DNA of 64,000 bases from Sinotaia quadrata. Its lineage: Eukaryota > Mollusca > Gastropoda > Architaenioglossa > Viviparidae. Below, one piece after another: positions 23,034-36,544 of the stretch. The stretch lies in contig CM054179.1 in assembly GCA_028829895.1 (NCBI GenBank), positions 97,821,375-97,885,374 of the forward strand, in the 5' to 3' direction. Each line of letters starts with the position of its first letter. Position 1 is the first letter of the stretch. Below the pieces are notes generated by a model. It was not told the origin of the DNA. It did no database searches and saw nothing but the letters and a program-made list of their open reading frames with translations. A program made the translations under genes and the position numbers.

Positions 23034-23421
23034 ATGCCTACATTGTCGTGCAGAAATACTGCTACACAAATTCTATAACAGTTACACTGTACAGCAAATA
23101 TGTGAGTGGACGCTAATAGACATACTATGTGTATTGTCACACAAACATTCGTGCGCGCGCAAATATAAACACATTTTATATAAAGTTGGTAATGAGTGTA
23201 TTTTGAACTTTAAACAAGAATCAGTATACAACTTCACACTGTCCATTTACGAAACTATTGCCGTTCACATCTTCATCAATCGGAACAGAATCTTTTAAAT
23301 TTTGCTAAATATTTCAGAATCTACCATGACATGTTCCATTGATCAATGTGCGTAAGAGGTTTCCTCCAAGATTTGGTACATACGTCACTGACAATCTATA
23401 AGTACTTGCTACGTATGCAAT

Positions 23422-23456
23422 CGAAAGCGGCGGAAGCCGAAAGCGCCCCCTACATT
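23422..23456 (+). repeat. GC-rich hairpin motif, copy A
   Basis: CGAAAGCGGCGGAAGCCG followed by AAAGCGCCCCCTACATT. The 24-base core recurs at 32759 and 43072 with at most one substitution. CGGC GGAA GCCG can form a four-pair stem with a GGAA loop. It is a striking GC island in AT-rich intron sequence. Confidence 0.85.
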
Positions 23457-23579
23457 AATAATAATAATCGTTCTCAAAGTTTTGTTCAAATATCGCATAT
23501 AATCCGTAACTGCTTTCACCTCTAATAGATGAAAGTGTAAGATTTTTTTTAAAGTTCACATAATCTTTAATTATATGCT

Positions 23580-24375
23580 ACTTTGACGAATATGGATATG
23601 AGGTAACTTCTCATAATTTGGGTCATGGCTCATAGAGTCTGTAATTTTCTCTCTATTCACTGATGTAGATATTAAGTATCATTCGGTCCATGGCTTACAG
23701 AGAGTCTGATTAGTTATAATGACTGATCCATTAATCTATGTAGGAATGAAATATCTCTCTAAATTTGCTTTATAAGCTCTCAAAGAATCTACAGAGTCTT
23801 CATGGATTGATGTAGATTCTGAAGTCTCTATCAAACTTTGATTTATGGCCAGCATAGTCTATATTATTTTAGTGTGACTGATTCAGAGAATTAGAATAAT
23901 ATCTCTGTTGTCTGAGGTCACTTTTGGATTAAGCCTCTCAGAAAGTATGGCTCATAAGAAACAGAGAGTCTATTTTGTTTTAATTGATTGAAAGACAGAG
24001 TATTAATATTGTCTTCACTGACTGGTGTAGATGAGAAATCCATCTCCTAGCTTGGCTCGTGGCTCACAGTCTAAATTGTCGTAATGGATTGATAGAGGTA
24101 TGAAATCTCTTCAAAGCTTGGCTCGTGGCTCACAGTCTAAATTGTCGTAATGGATTGATAGAGGTATGAAATCTCTTCAAAGCTTGGCTCGTGGCTCACA
24201 GAAGCTAAATTGTTTTAGTGGAATGTTAGAGATAGAAAGTCTCTTTCAAAGCGTGGTTCGTGGCTCAGAGAGTCTAAATTTTCTTAATGGACTGGTGTAG
24301 ATATAAAGCCTCTTTCAAACCATGGTTCATGGCTCACAGTCTAAAGTGTCTTAATGGACTGATGTGGGTGCGAAG
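23580..24375. repeat. Degenerate ~66-75-bp minisatellite, about 11 copies
   Basis: The unit contains TTGGCTCGTGGCTCACAG, then TCTAAATTGTCGTAATGGAT and GATATGAAATCTCTTCAAAG. Two copies near 24050-24185 are identical over 66 bases; the others are well diverged. Mixed ages imply a recent duplication inside an old array. Confidence 0.88.
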
Positions 24376-24925
24376 TGCGCCAGGCATGCCATGCACATCA
24401 TAATTAATATGCAATTACAACAATCTAGCCGATGCACATAATAAAATTTAGGTACTGAACTGACAAAATTTAAATGATGTAAATAGTTAAATGGCTCTTC
24501 GATATATACATTGTACAGTGGCAAATATAAGGTCACATTAGGGAACATAGTACGGAAATATGAACAACGACAATGTATTTATTCAGGATCCATTACACAC
24601 TCGCAGAATAGTAATACTAATTTGATGTTGGCAGTAATGTGCATGTTAAAGTACGATAACTACTGAAGTCGAACCTGATTCATGTAGTTCTTTTCTCTGA
24701 AATCTTAGCACAAAGAATCTTTCGTTTTAGAAAATGAAGAGACGAGAGAAAGATGCAAAGAAAAAGAAAGATATGTTGAGAACAAATAAACACAAGCAGA
24801 AAGGACCTCTCTGACTAATTAACACTGGATATTTCACATTAAAATATGTACTAAATGTATTTACAAATTGGCAAGTTTTTATTCCATAAAAAGAAATATA
24901 CAGTTAACAAAAACAGCTAAGGGAT

Positions 24926-24927
<2 letters not shown>

Positions 24928-25010
<83 letters not shown>

Positions 25011-25100
25011 GTAGGTAAATAGATAGATAGATAGGGTAAATAGATAGATAGGTCGGTAGGTAGATAGATAGATAGGTAGATAGATAGGATGGTCGGTGGA
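24928..25100. repeat. (GATA)n microsatellite with GGTA/GGTC variants
   Basis: Perfect GATA to about 25010, then TAGGTAGGTAAATAGATA variants. Confidence 0.97.
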
Positions 25101-25771
25101 TGGATACATTAATGGATATATGTATATATTCATAACGTATTAATTAACTGAGAAAAGCACAAAATACGAAATACCCAGATACCTTTGTAATGAATTCTAG
25201 TGCCGAAGAGCGTCCTTCAAAATCTCCTCATCTGCATGACTTGATGTTTACCAGTAAAGGGAGCAAATCACAATCGTGTCTTTTTTCTTCTTCTTTTTAA
25301 AAAAAATGTACTATTTATTTCTCCGTGGGATCTTAGTATTTTCAAGGTCAACAATATTGTAATTTCAAGATAAGATTTGGGAGTAATTTTTCAACAAAAA
25401 AAAGAAAATGCATTGCACTTTATTAGCTCAATATCTGATTTTCAAACACACTAAATTAATTGATTGTTTGATCAAGTATGAATTAAAATTTATTTTAATA
25501 TACGAAATTTCCTAACTCTTAGCATAGAAAGGGACGGGGTAAGGCAGTTATCTATGAATTTTAAATATCTCAAGGGACTGAGTCCCCAGTTGTATAAGAC
25601 TAAGCCTACCAAACTGTTTCATTTGAAACGAAAAAGATTTTCTAATGTGATATTACCTTCTTTTTTTTTCCTTTCGCTGATTTTTATATTGAAAATTAGT
25701 GATATAATAAAATGTAAAATAAAGAGCAGATTAATTTTTTAAAAATCACTTCGAGCAGTTACCACCATTAT

Positions 25772-26038
25772 GAGAAGGAATCTCTTCAAAATAATGCATT
25801 TTAAAAACTAAATCTTCAAACTTTACTGTCTAGTGTGAGAAGGAATCTCTTCAAAATAATGCATTTTAAAAACTAAATCTTTAAACTTTACTGTCTAGTG
25901 TGAAAAGGAATCTCTTCAAAATAATGCATTTTAAAAACTAAATCTTCAAACTTTACTGTCTAGTGTGAGATGGAATCTCTTCAAAATAATGCATTTTAAA
26001 AACTAAATCTTCAAACTTTACTGTCTAGTGTGAGAAGT
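25772..26038. repeat. 63-bp minisatellite, about 4.3 copies
   Basis: The unit is GTGAGAAGGAATCTCTTC, then AAAATAATGCATTTTAAAAA, CTAAATCTTCAAACTTTACT and GTCTA. Copies differ at only one to three positions. Confidence 0.95.
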
Positions 26039-26044
26039 ACTTAG

Positions 26045-29000
26045 TGTCTGATATCTCAGGGAATCACACAGCTGTGATAAATAGTACATTACTACACTAA
26101 AGATGACGCCATTGCTAGTCCAAATAATCCGAATGTATATTCTTTGTTGTTGTTTTTTTTGACTTTACTTGGTTCTTTAGCTTGATAGAATACTTTCTTT
26201 TATTACATAGTTCATGTCATTCTTCAACATTTCATAAAGTATATCAAGATTAATCCTCTTCCTATGAAAGAAATAAAGACATTCAACTTATCCTAAGTGT
26301 GTTCAATGTATTTCGTAAAAAAAAAGGTACGAAAAGAAAATGCAATAAATTGTAATTCTCAATTTAAAAAAAAAAAGATTTTCTCTGAACCATTACTTTT
26401 CCTTGTCTATGATTTTATAAATTGGTTTGAATTGCTCATAACAAAAGAAAACCCAGACATTCTCTTGTTCAAAAGTGAATTTATATTGTACTTTTAATAT
26501 ACTTTTCAAAGTTATATATTTTTTAATTTTATATATTTGTTTAATCTTTTCTTATTTCGAATATATGAAAAAATAAAGATTTTATAACCATTAGTCTCTT
26601 AACCATACTCACTAGTAGATATTTCTGTACTTTCCGATTAAGAAAGTAACGAGATAGTTCAGATTAAATTTAACCTTCATGATGTTTTCCAAATCGTTTT
26701 CTGTTACGCTAGTGACGTCATTTTCTGTAAATCGTGCACTATACCTCTTGTTAAAATAAAACTATTAATGCTGCTGCTTTCTTGTAAAGTATCGTTTTCT
26801 TAGGATCATGTGTCACGTGGTATGTCAGATGAAAACAATCTATCCTTGATTACATACTCTTTACAGAAAAGAGGTAAATGCAGCAGATTTTGTTTCTATT
26901 TTTTGAAAAAACTCACGTATGAAACCTTCTGGTCCTGCCGCTTTTCCATATCCATTAACGTCTTTTTCTGTAAATAGGAGATTGGACACTATCATTAACA
27001 TTCATGCAGCCTTCATGGTCAAGGCAACACTATCACGTGCATTCATATAGCCCTCAAGGTCAAGTTAGTACATTGAGTAAAATTCATATAGTCTTTAGAA
27101 TCATGATAATATTTTTTCCCAAGAATAAAATGTATTATTTTCAATGACCACATAAGGTTTTAAATATCATTTTAATATTCTTTAAATACTTTTCAAGATT
27201 TCGGATTACATTTACAGTATCTTTAATACTATAGCATATTTCCAATTTCAATTTAATCTATCAGAAAAATACACACACACAAACAAAATTATTCCATCGA
27301 TTCATTCTGAAGTCATCAATTAGACTATACAAACTACAGGATTAAGCTAATATAGTGAAAGATTATTGATATTCGTACAACTATCCACATTAGTCTAATA
27401 CCATTGTTATACTTGTATTGCTTTGAAAACGCTGTTACTAATATTATCAAAAGGTGACTAAGGACTTCGGGGTCATGTTAGTAGGCGTACTGACATTCAA
27501 GTTTAGGGTATTTTTGTCAAGCATTATTATTATTTTTTTAAAATACAGTGTTGGTCCTATGGCGATTCATTATGCTCTTTCGAGAACACTGTGATCTTTA
27601 AAATTATGAAAATGAGCAATTCTGTTTTCCATAGTTTCGAACTGTAATTTAATGTCTAAAAGAAATATGTAGATCACAAAAAAAAATGTGATAATCTGAA
27701 AAGTGTTACAGTATATGTACTTCTGTCCGAGGTCAATAAATACAGCAGCATCCAATCAGCCGTAAAACTGTAAACATACTCTTTTTACAGATTTCCTTTT
27801 CAAGTCATTGTTGCAGTAGTTCTATTGGGCATTCCATCCTTTCTGAACATCATGCATATGATAAATGGGTTCAATCTATTTTTTTTTTTAAGTATCTTTT
27901 CTCTGTCACAATACATCTATCTTTTTGCGCAATGTAATTGTTATTTTTATTTTTTTTAAACATTCAACTCTGACCACAAAAAAAAAAAATGAGCGAAGTG
28001 GAAAGCATGCCATGATTATATATGTTAATATTTTGTACATATAATATGCCGTGCTTCGGGTTACTTTAAGCCATAACTGCAAAGCAGGCAACGACATGCG
28101 ATTAATAAAGAATTTACATAAATGCAAATTACACTCATGTTAGATTACACTGACACTAAAAGGCCTTCTCAAGACTCCCATGCGCACTTTTCTTTTCACT
28201 TTTAATTCATGGCTTCTCAACTCACCTCTGAACTGTAGATTCGTACGAAGTTTTGCATTTCTTTCCCAGGTAAAAAAAAAAAAGTATGTCTGTAATCATC
28301 TCGACTGTGGCGATGGATGATTTCTGGGTAGCTGCATCATCCGTACGGGCTACGGGTTCAATTGCATGGGATGGTGGTAACACGTTTAGAACTTATCAAG
28401 ATCGATCTGGGTACATTGATTAGGCTAAAGTTAGATGATGAGAAATAAACTTCCAGCTACTTACAGACACAGTGCAGAATGCATGTAGGAAAAATAATTG
28501 ATTACGATGTTGTTAGTAATGTGCAACATCAAGCAGGAATACAGGCAGCATTGACTTAGAACATAAATATACAAGCACGTAATGTATAGATATATTACAT
28601 ACACAACATATGAATGAGAATAATATAGTTGGGTTCAGAATCATTACCTCTATACGTGCTTTGTCGCCTAGGTGGTGGTGTTGGGGTGGGGTGGGGGTGG
28701 AGGCTCGAAACCTCAGATCTAGTCAAAAATTAAAATTCACTCACTAATCTACTATCATCCTTATCAAAGTACGCCAAAGACAGAACCATTCGAACATTTT
28801 AACAGCAATCAAACAAGTTCAAGGTCATCGTCTTGTATGGACACTCACTGTCACATTATTCATTTACAAAAGTTGGAAGAAGATAACAAGAAAAGAAATA
28901 TAGAAAAGGAAAGAAGAAAGTACAAAGAAGTGAGAGATTCTGAGGGTCTTTTTCTTTTTCTTTTTCTTGTTTTTTTTTTTTTGAAACAGCGAGAAAGGTC

Positions 29001-30460
29001 CTTCAAACCTGGATTCAATTTTTACCTGACCCTCTGCATTTGTGAGTCGTTCTTTTTATTTTTCTCTCCACATTACACAGCAGTCACTCGAGAAAAGGTC
29101 ATTCATAACTATTTTCCATTTTTGTGGACTACATTAAAACCTTACAACTACAACAGCTCACGTTTTTTTCTCAATAAGATGCAAGCGAGTGCAAAATCAA
29201 TGACTGATCTCAAGAGAGGGCGAAAGATGCGTATTTTGAGCTTAAAAACTAGTTTCCCTTGCTGCTAGGTTTTAAAAACAGCATGCATTGTCGCCCTTCG
29301 TTGCCCTACTTTAATTGACGCTGACTGGAGAAGTGCTGAAACAACTGTGCACTAGAAATATTGCGTAACCATCGGCACCAGACAATTCACTTGAAGCAAT
29401 GGTGTTCTATATGTAAAATGAATTCTGACAGAAAAGTCTTTGAAATGTGAAGGTTACTCTATGAAATCTATTTTTTCAGTCATAACATCTAATGGCGATG
29501 GTTATATTCAATTTTGCATAACAAGTCTCAAACTGTTTGCAATCTAATTCAAATGGTTCGATTTGCCAGCTGTCGTTGTAATTACGTCAGTTTGCTTATC
29601 ATCTAAAATGATAAATGTTTCGGTTAATATAGCATAATCTACTGTTATTATCTCCCTTTATAAATAAACTTTGACGTGTAAATGGTGCGTTATGTATACA
29701 TAATCTAAATTAATAAATTCTCAAATTGTCTGTGATCTAAAGAGCTTTAATAGCTAGCTAATAAAATAAACGTTCCAGTTTGTATATAACGTAATGAATA
29801 AGTATACAAATCAATGTAAATTGATCAATTAGTGTCTTGCTAATTGTTAATGAACGAGTTCAGTATTCAAATGAGAGTGGAACAATACTGCAATGATTTA
29901 GACAGATTGAAAGAAATAAGTCTCTTAACTAAATAGTTTACTGAGAGATTACTTGACAGAACTCTCGTTATAACATTCTTTTGAAAGGTGCAAACAGACA
30001 TGCTTTTCAGAAATCAATGCAGTTATTTTTGATTACCTACCCACCCTTTTTCAAAGTCGAGAGTTAGGCCTGGGCCATGACGGTGAAGGATAAGACAATG
30101 TTAAGTGTGCAGCACGCACGAACTCTACTGCCTAATCGCATTAAAGGGAGCGCACTCCTGTTGGATTTCAGCCATCCCATGCAACGCAAGCAGAGGTGCT
30201 CAGCCTTCAAATTATTCGGAGGCGAAGACCTCCTTTGAGACAATCAATAATATTAATCAATGCGTCAAGTCTTTGTAACTGATTTAGACAAGAGTTAGTC
30301 AACAAAATAAACGAAAAAACTATGTTTATCAGTCTTTTTTCTAGAGCTGACGTCCAACGGTCGTCAGTTATCGTTTCTTTCACTTTGGTAGGAGAAACTT
30401 AAAAAATTTTGATTTATTAAATAATTTTCCGCTTTTGGTAAATTTTAAAAATTAATATTT
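26045..30460. other. AT-rich intron sequence, no exon recognised
   Basis: Unique DNA with poly-A/T tracts. A 143-codon plus-strand frame at 28837-29268 is rich in Lys and Phe from A/T runs and shows no domain. A degenerate tRNA-like promoter stretch near 28300-28370 and a less AT-rich block at about 30055-30240 are the only segments that stand out. Confidence 0.5.
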
Positions 30461-30464
30461 GCTT

Positions 30465-30465
<1 letters not shown>

Positions 30466-30500
<35 letters not shown>
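30466..30500. repeat. (GA)n microsatellite
   Basis: Perfect GA run of about 35 bases. Confidence 0.97.
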
Positions 30501-30504
<4 letters not shown>

Positions 30505-30533
30505 GCCAACTGAATCTCACGAGATTCGACCAT

Positions 30534-30603
30534 CACTAAATTCACCAGATGCCATTACAATTGTAGCTCACTAAATTCACCAGATGCCATTACAATTGTA
30601 GCT
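30534..30603. repeat. 35-bp perfect tandem duplication
   Basis: CACTAAATTCACCAGATGCC followed by ATTACAATTGTAGCT occurs twice in a row without mismatch. Confidence 0.95.
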
Positions 30604-30717
30604 CACTAATAAAACTTATTCTCTGACTCTAAAATCATAAACAAGTCATTCAGTTATTTCTTGTGTCAAAGTCTAGAATAGGATAAAGTACATATAATAG
30701 TCCAGACCTCTGGGCAG

Positions 30718-31465
30718 CCTTCACTTTTATTGGATATTATTTATTTATTAATAACACATAACTAATTGCAAGTGATCTAGAATCCTAATTTAAAGTTATT
30801 AATAATAACAAGACCAAAATGTCTCTCACATGACGGTTATAAGGGTGTCGTAAAAACCTACTCTTTACACAATAATAAATGTTACTGTTACATAATGTTT
30901 CTGATGGTGTAAACTTCTTACTAAAGGAGTAATAAAAATCCGTCTTTCATTATATTTAACCAGCCCCCCCCCTCCACCCACTATTACTCCAACATAAGGT
31001 TTTAATATATATGCAAGAAGCTTAATAAATTGAACAACAATCAAATATACAACAAATGAATATCATGACGCCAACACCACATTAGTTATTTTTTATGATT
31101 ATTATTGTTAATTAATCTCACATAACTAATTACAAGTGATGATAATCTTAATTTATGTTATTAATAATTCTCCAGAAGACACCACTCGTCTCTCTCACTT
31201 GGGGAATATGCAGGTCTGTAAACGTTTTCTCTCTTCCACAACATTAAACACAAACATTTACCATCACACAATATTTCCATAGTTGGAAAACTTTTTATCA
31301 AAGAAAAAGATAAATCCATCTTTTAATCTATATTTAGCGAGCCCCCATCCACCCACTTTCTTCTCCAACAACATTTTATCAATATGTGTATGAAGGTCAA
31401 TAAATCTAACAATAAATTTATAAAAACAACAATCAAACAAGCAACTTATGAATATAATCAAAAGA
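30718..31465. repeat. Diverged ~370-bp tandem duplication
   Basis: The block at about 30718-31080 is echoed at about 31085-31465. Matching landmarks in order are CATAACTAATT-CAAGTGAT, TTATTAATAA followed by AGAC or AAGACC, CTCTCTCAC-type words, an AATCCATCTTT word, AGCCCCCC-TCCACCCACT, and the closing AACAACAATCAAA. Small indels separate the copies. The sequence family is unidentified. Confidence 0.75.
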
Positions 31466-31669
31466 GCATTGACAATTACATCACTTTACAAAATTGTTCA
31501 ATTAATACTGGACAATCATTCAGTTTATCCTAGCATATACATTAGCTGTCAATTAACATAAATATAATTATAATCAAGTTAATGAATATCATCATGGAAA
31601 TGAGAGTAGAGTTTCAGAGAATAAATGAAAGTCAATGCACATAACCTTTTCAAAGATGGCGGCTGTCAC

Positions 31670-32110
31670 TGGCACATGTTCACAATCATGCAGTTTGCAA
31701 CAAATCATTGTTTTTCTTATTCAGGCGATGGCCCCATGTGCCCCTACTAGGCACATTGCACAGCTGTTCCAGAATCTTCGATGAGCTCACAAAGCACAAC
31801 ATAGAGAGCCATCCTGACTTTTACATGCACTATCAAGCATATCAGGAGGAAAGTTTCTTGAATTTCCATGTGTTGTACTCAGCACAACACAAGGAACATT
31901 CAAAACAATCTTCATGAAATCTTGAGACCAAAACCCAAGCCACCATTTCTGCTGTATTGGCTCTTGAGTGGAATTCACAGGAATCAACTTACAGCAACAC
32001 CTTTTACTTATAAGTTGATGACAGTACTGGATTCACACACCAACATGACCAAGCAAGTACAGTAGTCACTGCTATCTGGGGCGAAAGGTAAAAAAAAGGT
32101 GTGCTTTCTG
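31670..32110. other. Unassigned moderate-GC block, possibly part of a repeat element
   Basis: About 440 bases of higher-complexity DNA, with short overlapping open frames on both strands (66-69 codons), next to the dispersed repeat at 32157. No family was recognised in either translation. Its abrupt change of composition suggests an inserted element. Confidence 0.35.
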
Positions 32111-32156
32111 TGCAAAAATCAAATTAAGGCAGCACTAAATTTCAGGCCTGTCATCT

Positions 32157-32725
32157 CTAAACTCCTTTCTCTCTTACAAACATTCTCAACTTATCAAACT
32201 CCTGCAACAATTTTGTTAGCCCGATACACATACAATTTAAGAAATATAGCATAGATAAAAATTCATAAGTATAATATAAAACATTACTTATCGAACAAAT
32301 TATCGAACATAGAATTAATAGTTCAGTTACACAAGCATTCTTTAAGTCAACATAGAATAATAGCAAACATGTACAAAATATTTCTAATGCCATTCTTTCT
32401 TTATCAGTCAGTTAATTTACCATAAGCTAACAATAGCATTTATGACTGGACTTGAGTTATGTCAAAATCAAAGTGATTAGAATATAGAATTTCTTCAATA
32501 AAGTAACTTTTGGTCCATTCCCATTGAATGAAGTTGTTATGAACAAGAGTGAGACTATTAGTCAGAAAAAAACTACTCATCCACTCGGAACTAGTTTGGG
32601 ATTGCATCAGCAAGTTCTAGCATATTCTCCATCTGAGTTATTTACTCCAACTCTGGCACCTACAAAAATATCAACATAAGCAGTGCCCAAGGTCATGTCA
32701 CTTTGATAACAATTAAGTTTATAAA
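32157..32725 (-). repeat. Dispersed repeat family X, copy 1 (minus orientation)
   Basis: Read on the minus strand: TTGGGCACTGCTTATGTTGA, GAATATGCTAGAACTTGCTG, GTGGATGAGTAGTTTTTT, TAATCACTTTGATTTTGAC, TTAGCTTATGGTAAATTAAC and GATAAAGAAAGAATGG, in order. The same landmarks in the same order occur on the plus strand at 36165-36832. Similarity is well below perfect, so the copies are old. Element class unknown. Confidence 0.8.
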
Positions 32726-32758
32726 TAGGTTATGGGCAAATGTACTCCGCCACGAACG

Positions 32759-32793
32759 CGAAAGCGGCGGAAGCCGGAAGCGTTCCCCACATT
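32759..32793 (+). repeat. GC-rich hairpin motif, copy B
   Basis: CGAAAGCGGCGGAAGCCG followed by GAAGCGTTCCCCACATT, about 35 bases beyond the end of repeat family X copy 1. The core is identical to copy C at 43072. Confidence 0.85.
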
Positions 32794-33239
32794 CAACAAC
32801 AATATTCCGCCACAAATAGTATATACAGGCAAGTTCCGGGTTACGAACGAAAAATTTACATTCTTAACCGTCACTGGTAATAATATTTTGTGTGTTCAGT
32901 CGGAATTTGAACGTAAATGGCCTGTATATGAGCGAGAGAGATCCGCGATAAATGAAAATAGTGTCTAATATAAATGGTGTGTGTACATTTGTGGGTGGGA
33001 GGCTGGTGGTGAATAAAGCCTTAAGGACATGTGTTGGCAGTTTGCTTAATTTATATAGTTATTATTAATAACAAGACCAATAACTGGGAACTTGCAATGT
33101 GTGTATGACTGTGTGTGCATGTGTATGTTTATGTGTGTGTTTATTTACGTCATTGTAGCGGTAAAAATAGTTATGTGTATATAACTGTAATGATTAGCAA
33201 GAGAAACCATTCATCATAAGTAAATACTTCAGTTTTTTA

Positions 33240-34195
33240 TAAACTGTTTAATTATTAATTATTAATTATTATTAATATATAAAATATATATTGTGTATAA
33301 AAATTAGAAGAAAACCTATTTCAAGCGTAATTAAACGATTAGAACGAGTACGTAAAACGTATTGTTATTTAATGAAATATTCATCGTCGTCGTCACCGTC
33401 GTCATCATCATCATCATAATATTAACATTATCATTAACGAGAGGCATTTGTAGTAATTAAAATCAAAATGTCAAATGTTGTACGAAAGACTGTTTCTTCC
33501 AGATAATGATATAATTAGAATTACAACATTCAGAGGGGACGGCAGTTTAATTTCCAACAAAGATCAACAAAGAAATCAACTCCATTTGTTCAGCAAAAAC
33601 CCTACGAACATTTTTACTATTCACACCCTAACAATAACAATGGTTGGCATGGATACAGATTCGATAGGTAAACTGATATATAATCAAAATGGATACAGAA
33701 ATGCAACAACAAAATACAAATGCCAATTAAATTAAACTGTTTCCTAACTCTTTCTATGCGTGATTCAATCGCGCATAGACAGCCTACTAAAAAGGGGAGA
33801 TAAATTTGACGAAAGTATTCTAAATTTAGATAATATGTCGTGCAGTAGATATAATTGATGACATGGAAACAGAGCTCGGGGTGGGGTGGGCTATTTCAGG
33901 ATAGATTCAGACATTTTTCATCAGCTATAAATTAACTTTGAATAATCCCAATTTACGCATAAAAGGAAGGCTGTATTTAAAAGGACAAAAGAGTATTTTC
34001 AAACCCGTAGTTTGAGAAAACGAGATTTTCTATTTTGAAGAATCTGAAACATGCAATAGGAAACATTTAAAGTTATAACAATATAACATGACATTACAGA
34101 CTTTTTTTTTAAAAAGTCATCTCAAAAGAATTTTTTAAAAATAAATAAAACTCATTGAAAATGCGTCTTAAAACTTTATGTTTAAAATTGTGTGC
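33240..34195. other. AT-rich intron sequence, no gene seen
   Basis: Contains ATTATTAATTATT runs, a short (GTC/ATC)n tract at about 33385-33418 and poly-A/T. Nothing coding was recognised. Confidence 0.5.
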
Positions 34196-34255
34196 GTTAC
34201 ACATGAAGAATTGTGATCGAAGAAGATTCTTTCAACATGATTGATGCACAACTAG

Positions 34256-34257
<2 letters not shown>

Positions 34258-34303
<46 letters not shown>

Positions 34304-34425
34304 ACACACACACACACACAGACACACACACAGACACACACACAGACACACACACAGACACACACACAGACACACACACTCACTCATACACACACATAAA
34401 TACACACGCGCGCGCATACATATAT
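34258..34425. repeat. (CT)n followed by (CACACACAGA)n microsatellite
   Basis: About 45 bases of CT, then CA repeats with GACA at regular ~12-base spacing, ending in a CGCGCG patch. Confidence 0.97.
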
Positions 34426-34904
34426 ATATAGTCACTCATTTTAAAAAAATAAACATAAGTGAATGCCAATGTATAGGGTTTAATATTAAAAAAGAGAGAG
34501 GTATATATATATATAAAATATTAATTCTTCACTGAGTATCAGACCAATTATGTGGCTTATTGTACTTTATATAGTTGGCCTATTCGAATTTATGAGGTAT
34601 TTAGTTACTTAATTTTAAAATATTTATTAAGCAAAATTAATTTTGTGTTTTAGTTCATAAAGCTGAGATAAAAATTGTCAGTAAGGAAAATAACCCATTA
34701 ACCAACGTTAAAATAAATATGCATCGAACCTAGCTGTATTTCCAAACAACATCAACCATTTAATTTTTCCAATAAATTTGCAATATACAAATTATGCAAA
34801 TTAATCATAACAATAAGGGAGATATTACATAGAGGTAGTTTTATGAAATATCCATTTTTGTCCTGAAATTGTTAATTTATATATATTTTAATATTACGTA
34901 CCTG

Positions 34905-35740
34905 AGCCAAGATATCGTAGAGTTACTTCACATCGCTCCAGCTACAATTTAAAGTAGTAATTAGGTCCATCTACCGACCGTGTAAATAGTTTAATCTGAT
35001 TAGCTTATCCTAGTTTCAGGAACTACTGGCCAGGTACAGTTTGTGCCAATTCCTTTCGTGATCTTTCGAAACAGTCATCGTAACTCTGGAACCAAACGAT
35101 GCCGCGCTTCTAATTTGGATCAGTTAATTTCACAAAACTATAATTAACCAGGCCATTTATGCACTTCCAGGAACCGGAAAGGTTGATGGAATACATAATC
35201 ATTACAACCTGTCTGCATTAACAGCTGTTTATTGTAACTCTTTGAAGTATAATGTAACAGTTGATTTAAATTATTTATTTAGAGCGACCGTGCGTGCGTG
35301 AACGCTGTATTGAGTCCGTACTTTTATTTAACTGTAATATCAGATTAGTCTAAATGAAGAAAGAAAATTAATGAGCGTTGCAGGCCAGCAAGGTCTTATG
35401 AGATTGATTTGTCCTTGCCCGCATGTCAGCTTATATCATCGATATAATCATTATCTTCATTATCAGTTATGTGCTCGCTAAACATCGACGGCTTTAATAC
35501 TCCATCGCTTATCGGTATTTGCCGCCCTCTGCCACAAACACAACTGGCGATTTAACCATTTATCATGTTGAAGCAGAGTCTAGAGCTGAGTGGTTCTTGC
35601 ATAAAGAAATTAACGGCAGTGCCAGACAGCAAATGCTTCAACCTTCTAACTATCTGTTAATGCTAAGCTCCTTGCGAGCAACCATGTCATCAGGACCCTG
35701 CTTGGTCCAGGTCATTATATAGATAAACCCTTTCCAGAGT
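34905..35740. other. Non-repetitive, higher-complexity intronic block (candidate conserved noncoding DNA)
   Basis: About 830 bases free of simple repeats and closer to balanced composition than the neighbourhood. It has many TAATTA/TTAATTT and TTAAT words mixed with GC-containing sequence. There are stops in all frames beyond 67 codons and no domain. In a repeat-dense intron, such an island may be a constrained regulatory element. This is inference from composition only. Confidence 0.35.
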
Positions 35741-36005
35741 CTCTGTGTAATTGTTATTCTAAATCTCGTGTATTTTTTTATTTTTATCTTTTATTTATTT
35801 ATTTTTTTAAATTTTTTTTTGGGGGGGAATGGGTTACCTTTAAAATTAAAATAAATTCCATCGTTAATTTTTACACATAAACATAATTCCTTCTTTTTTG
35901 TTGTTGTAAACTTTGTCTTGGGTTGTCTATTCATCCGTCCGTCCGTCTGTATCTGTTTGTCTATCTCGATTAATCTATCTATCTAATTAATCTAATCTAA
36001 TCTAT

Positions 36006-36007
<2 letters not shown>

Positions 36008-36043
<36 letters not shown>
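36008..36043. repeat. (CT)n microsatellite
   Basis: CT run preceded by ATCTATCT/TCTAATC words (about 35935-36007). Confidence 0.96.
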
Positions 36044-36046
<3 letters not shown>

Positions 36047-36164
36047 ATATATTCACCAACCATTCACCTATATATACACCCATCATTCCATCCAACCATC
36101 CACCCTCTTTTCTACTACGCCTACGGCGTAGCAAATTTGCCTATCCCAATTTCTAATAAATTAA

Positions 36165-36530
36165 TAATTATAGATTGTAGGACACTGTTTATGACGTCGG
36201 AGTAAACAACTCAGGTAAAGAATATGATAGAACTGGCTGACGCAATCCAAACCAGTTACAAGGGATGAGTAGTTTTTCTGACTAATATTCTCACACTTGT
36301 TTATAACAACTTCATCCAGTGGGGATGGACCGAGAAAGTTATAAATCCTAATCACTTTGATTTTGACCTAACTCGAGTCCGATCATGAAGGCGCGATCAT
36401 TAGCTTATGGTAAGTTAACTGATTGATAAAGAAAGAATGGACTTAGAAATAGTTCGTACATGTTTGTTATTGATCGATGAATTGAATTGGAGAATGCTTT
36501 ATGTAATTTGTCATGGTGTAAATTTACCCG
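36165..36530 (+). repeat. Dispersed repeat family X, copy 2 (plus orientation)
   Basis: Matches copy 1 (32157-32725, opposite strand) through GGAGTAAACAACTCAG, GATGAGTAGTTTTTCTGACT, ATAACAACTTCATCCAGTGG, TAATCACTTTGATTTTGACC, TTAGCTTATGGTAAGTTAAC and TGATAAAGAAAGAATGGA. Confidence 0.82.
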
Positions 36531-36544
36531 GCCCTGTTTCTATA

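Noticed and set aside
28837..29268. Longest frame not made of tandem repeats apart from the 48-bp array's (143 codons, plus)
   Set aside because: Lys/Phe-rich from A/T runs, no domain, no splice or promoter context; likely chance.
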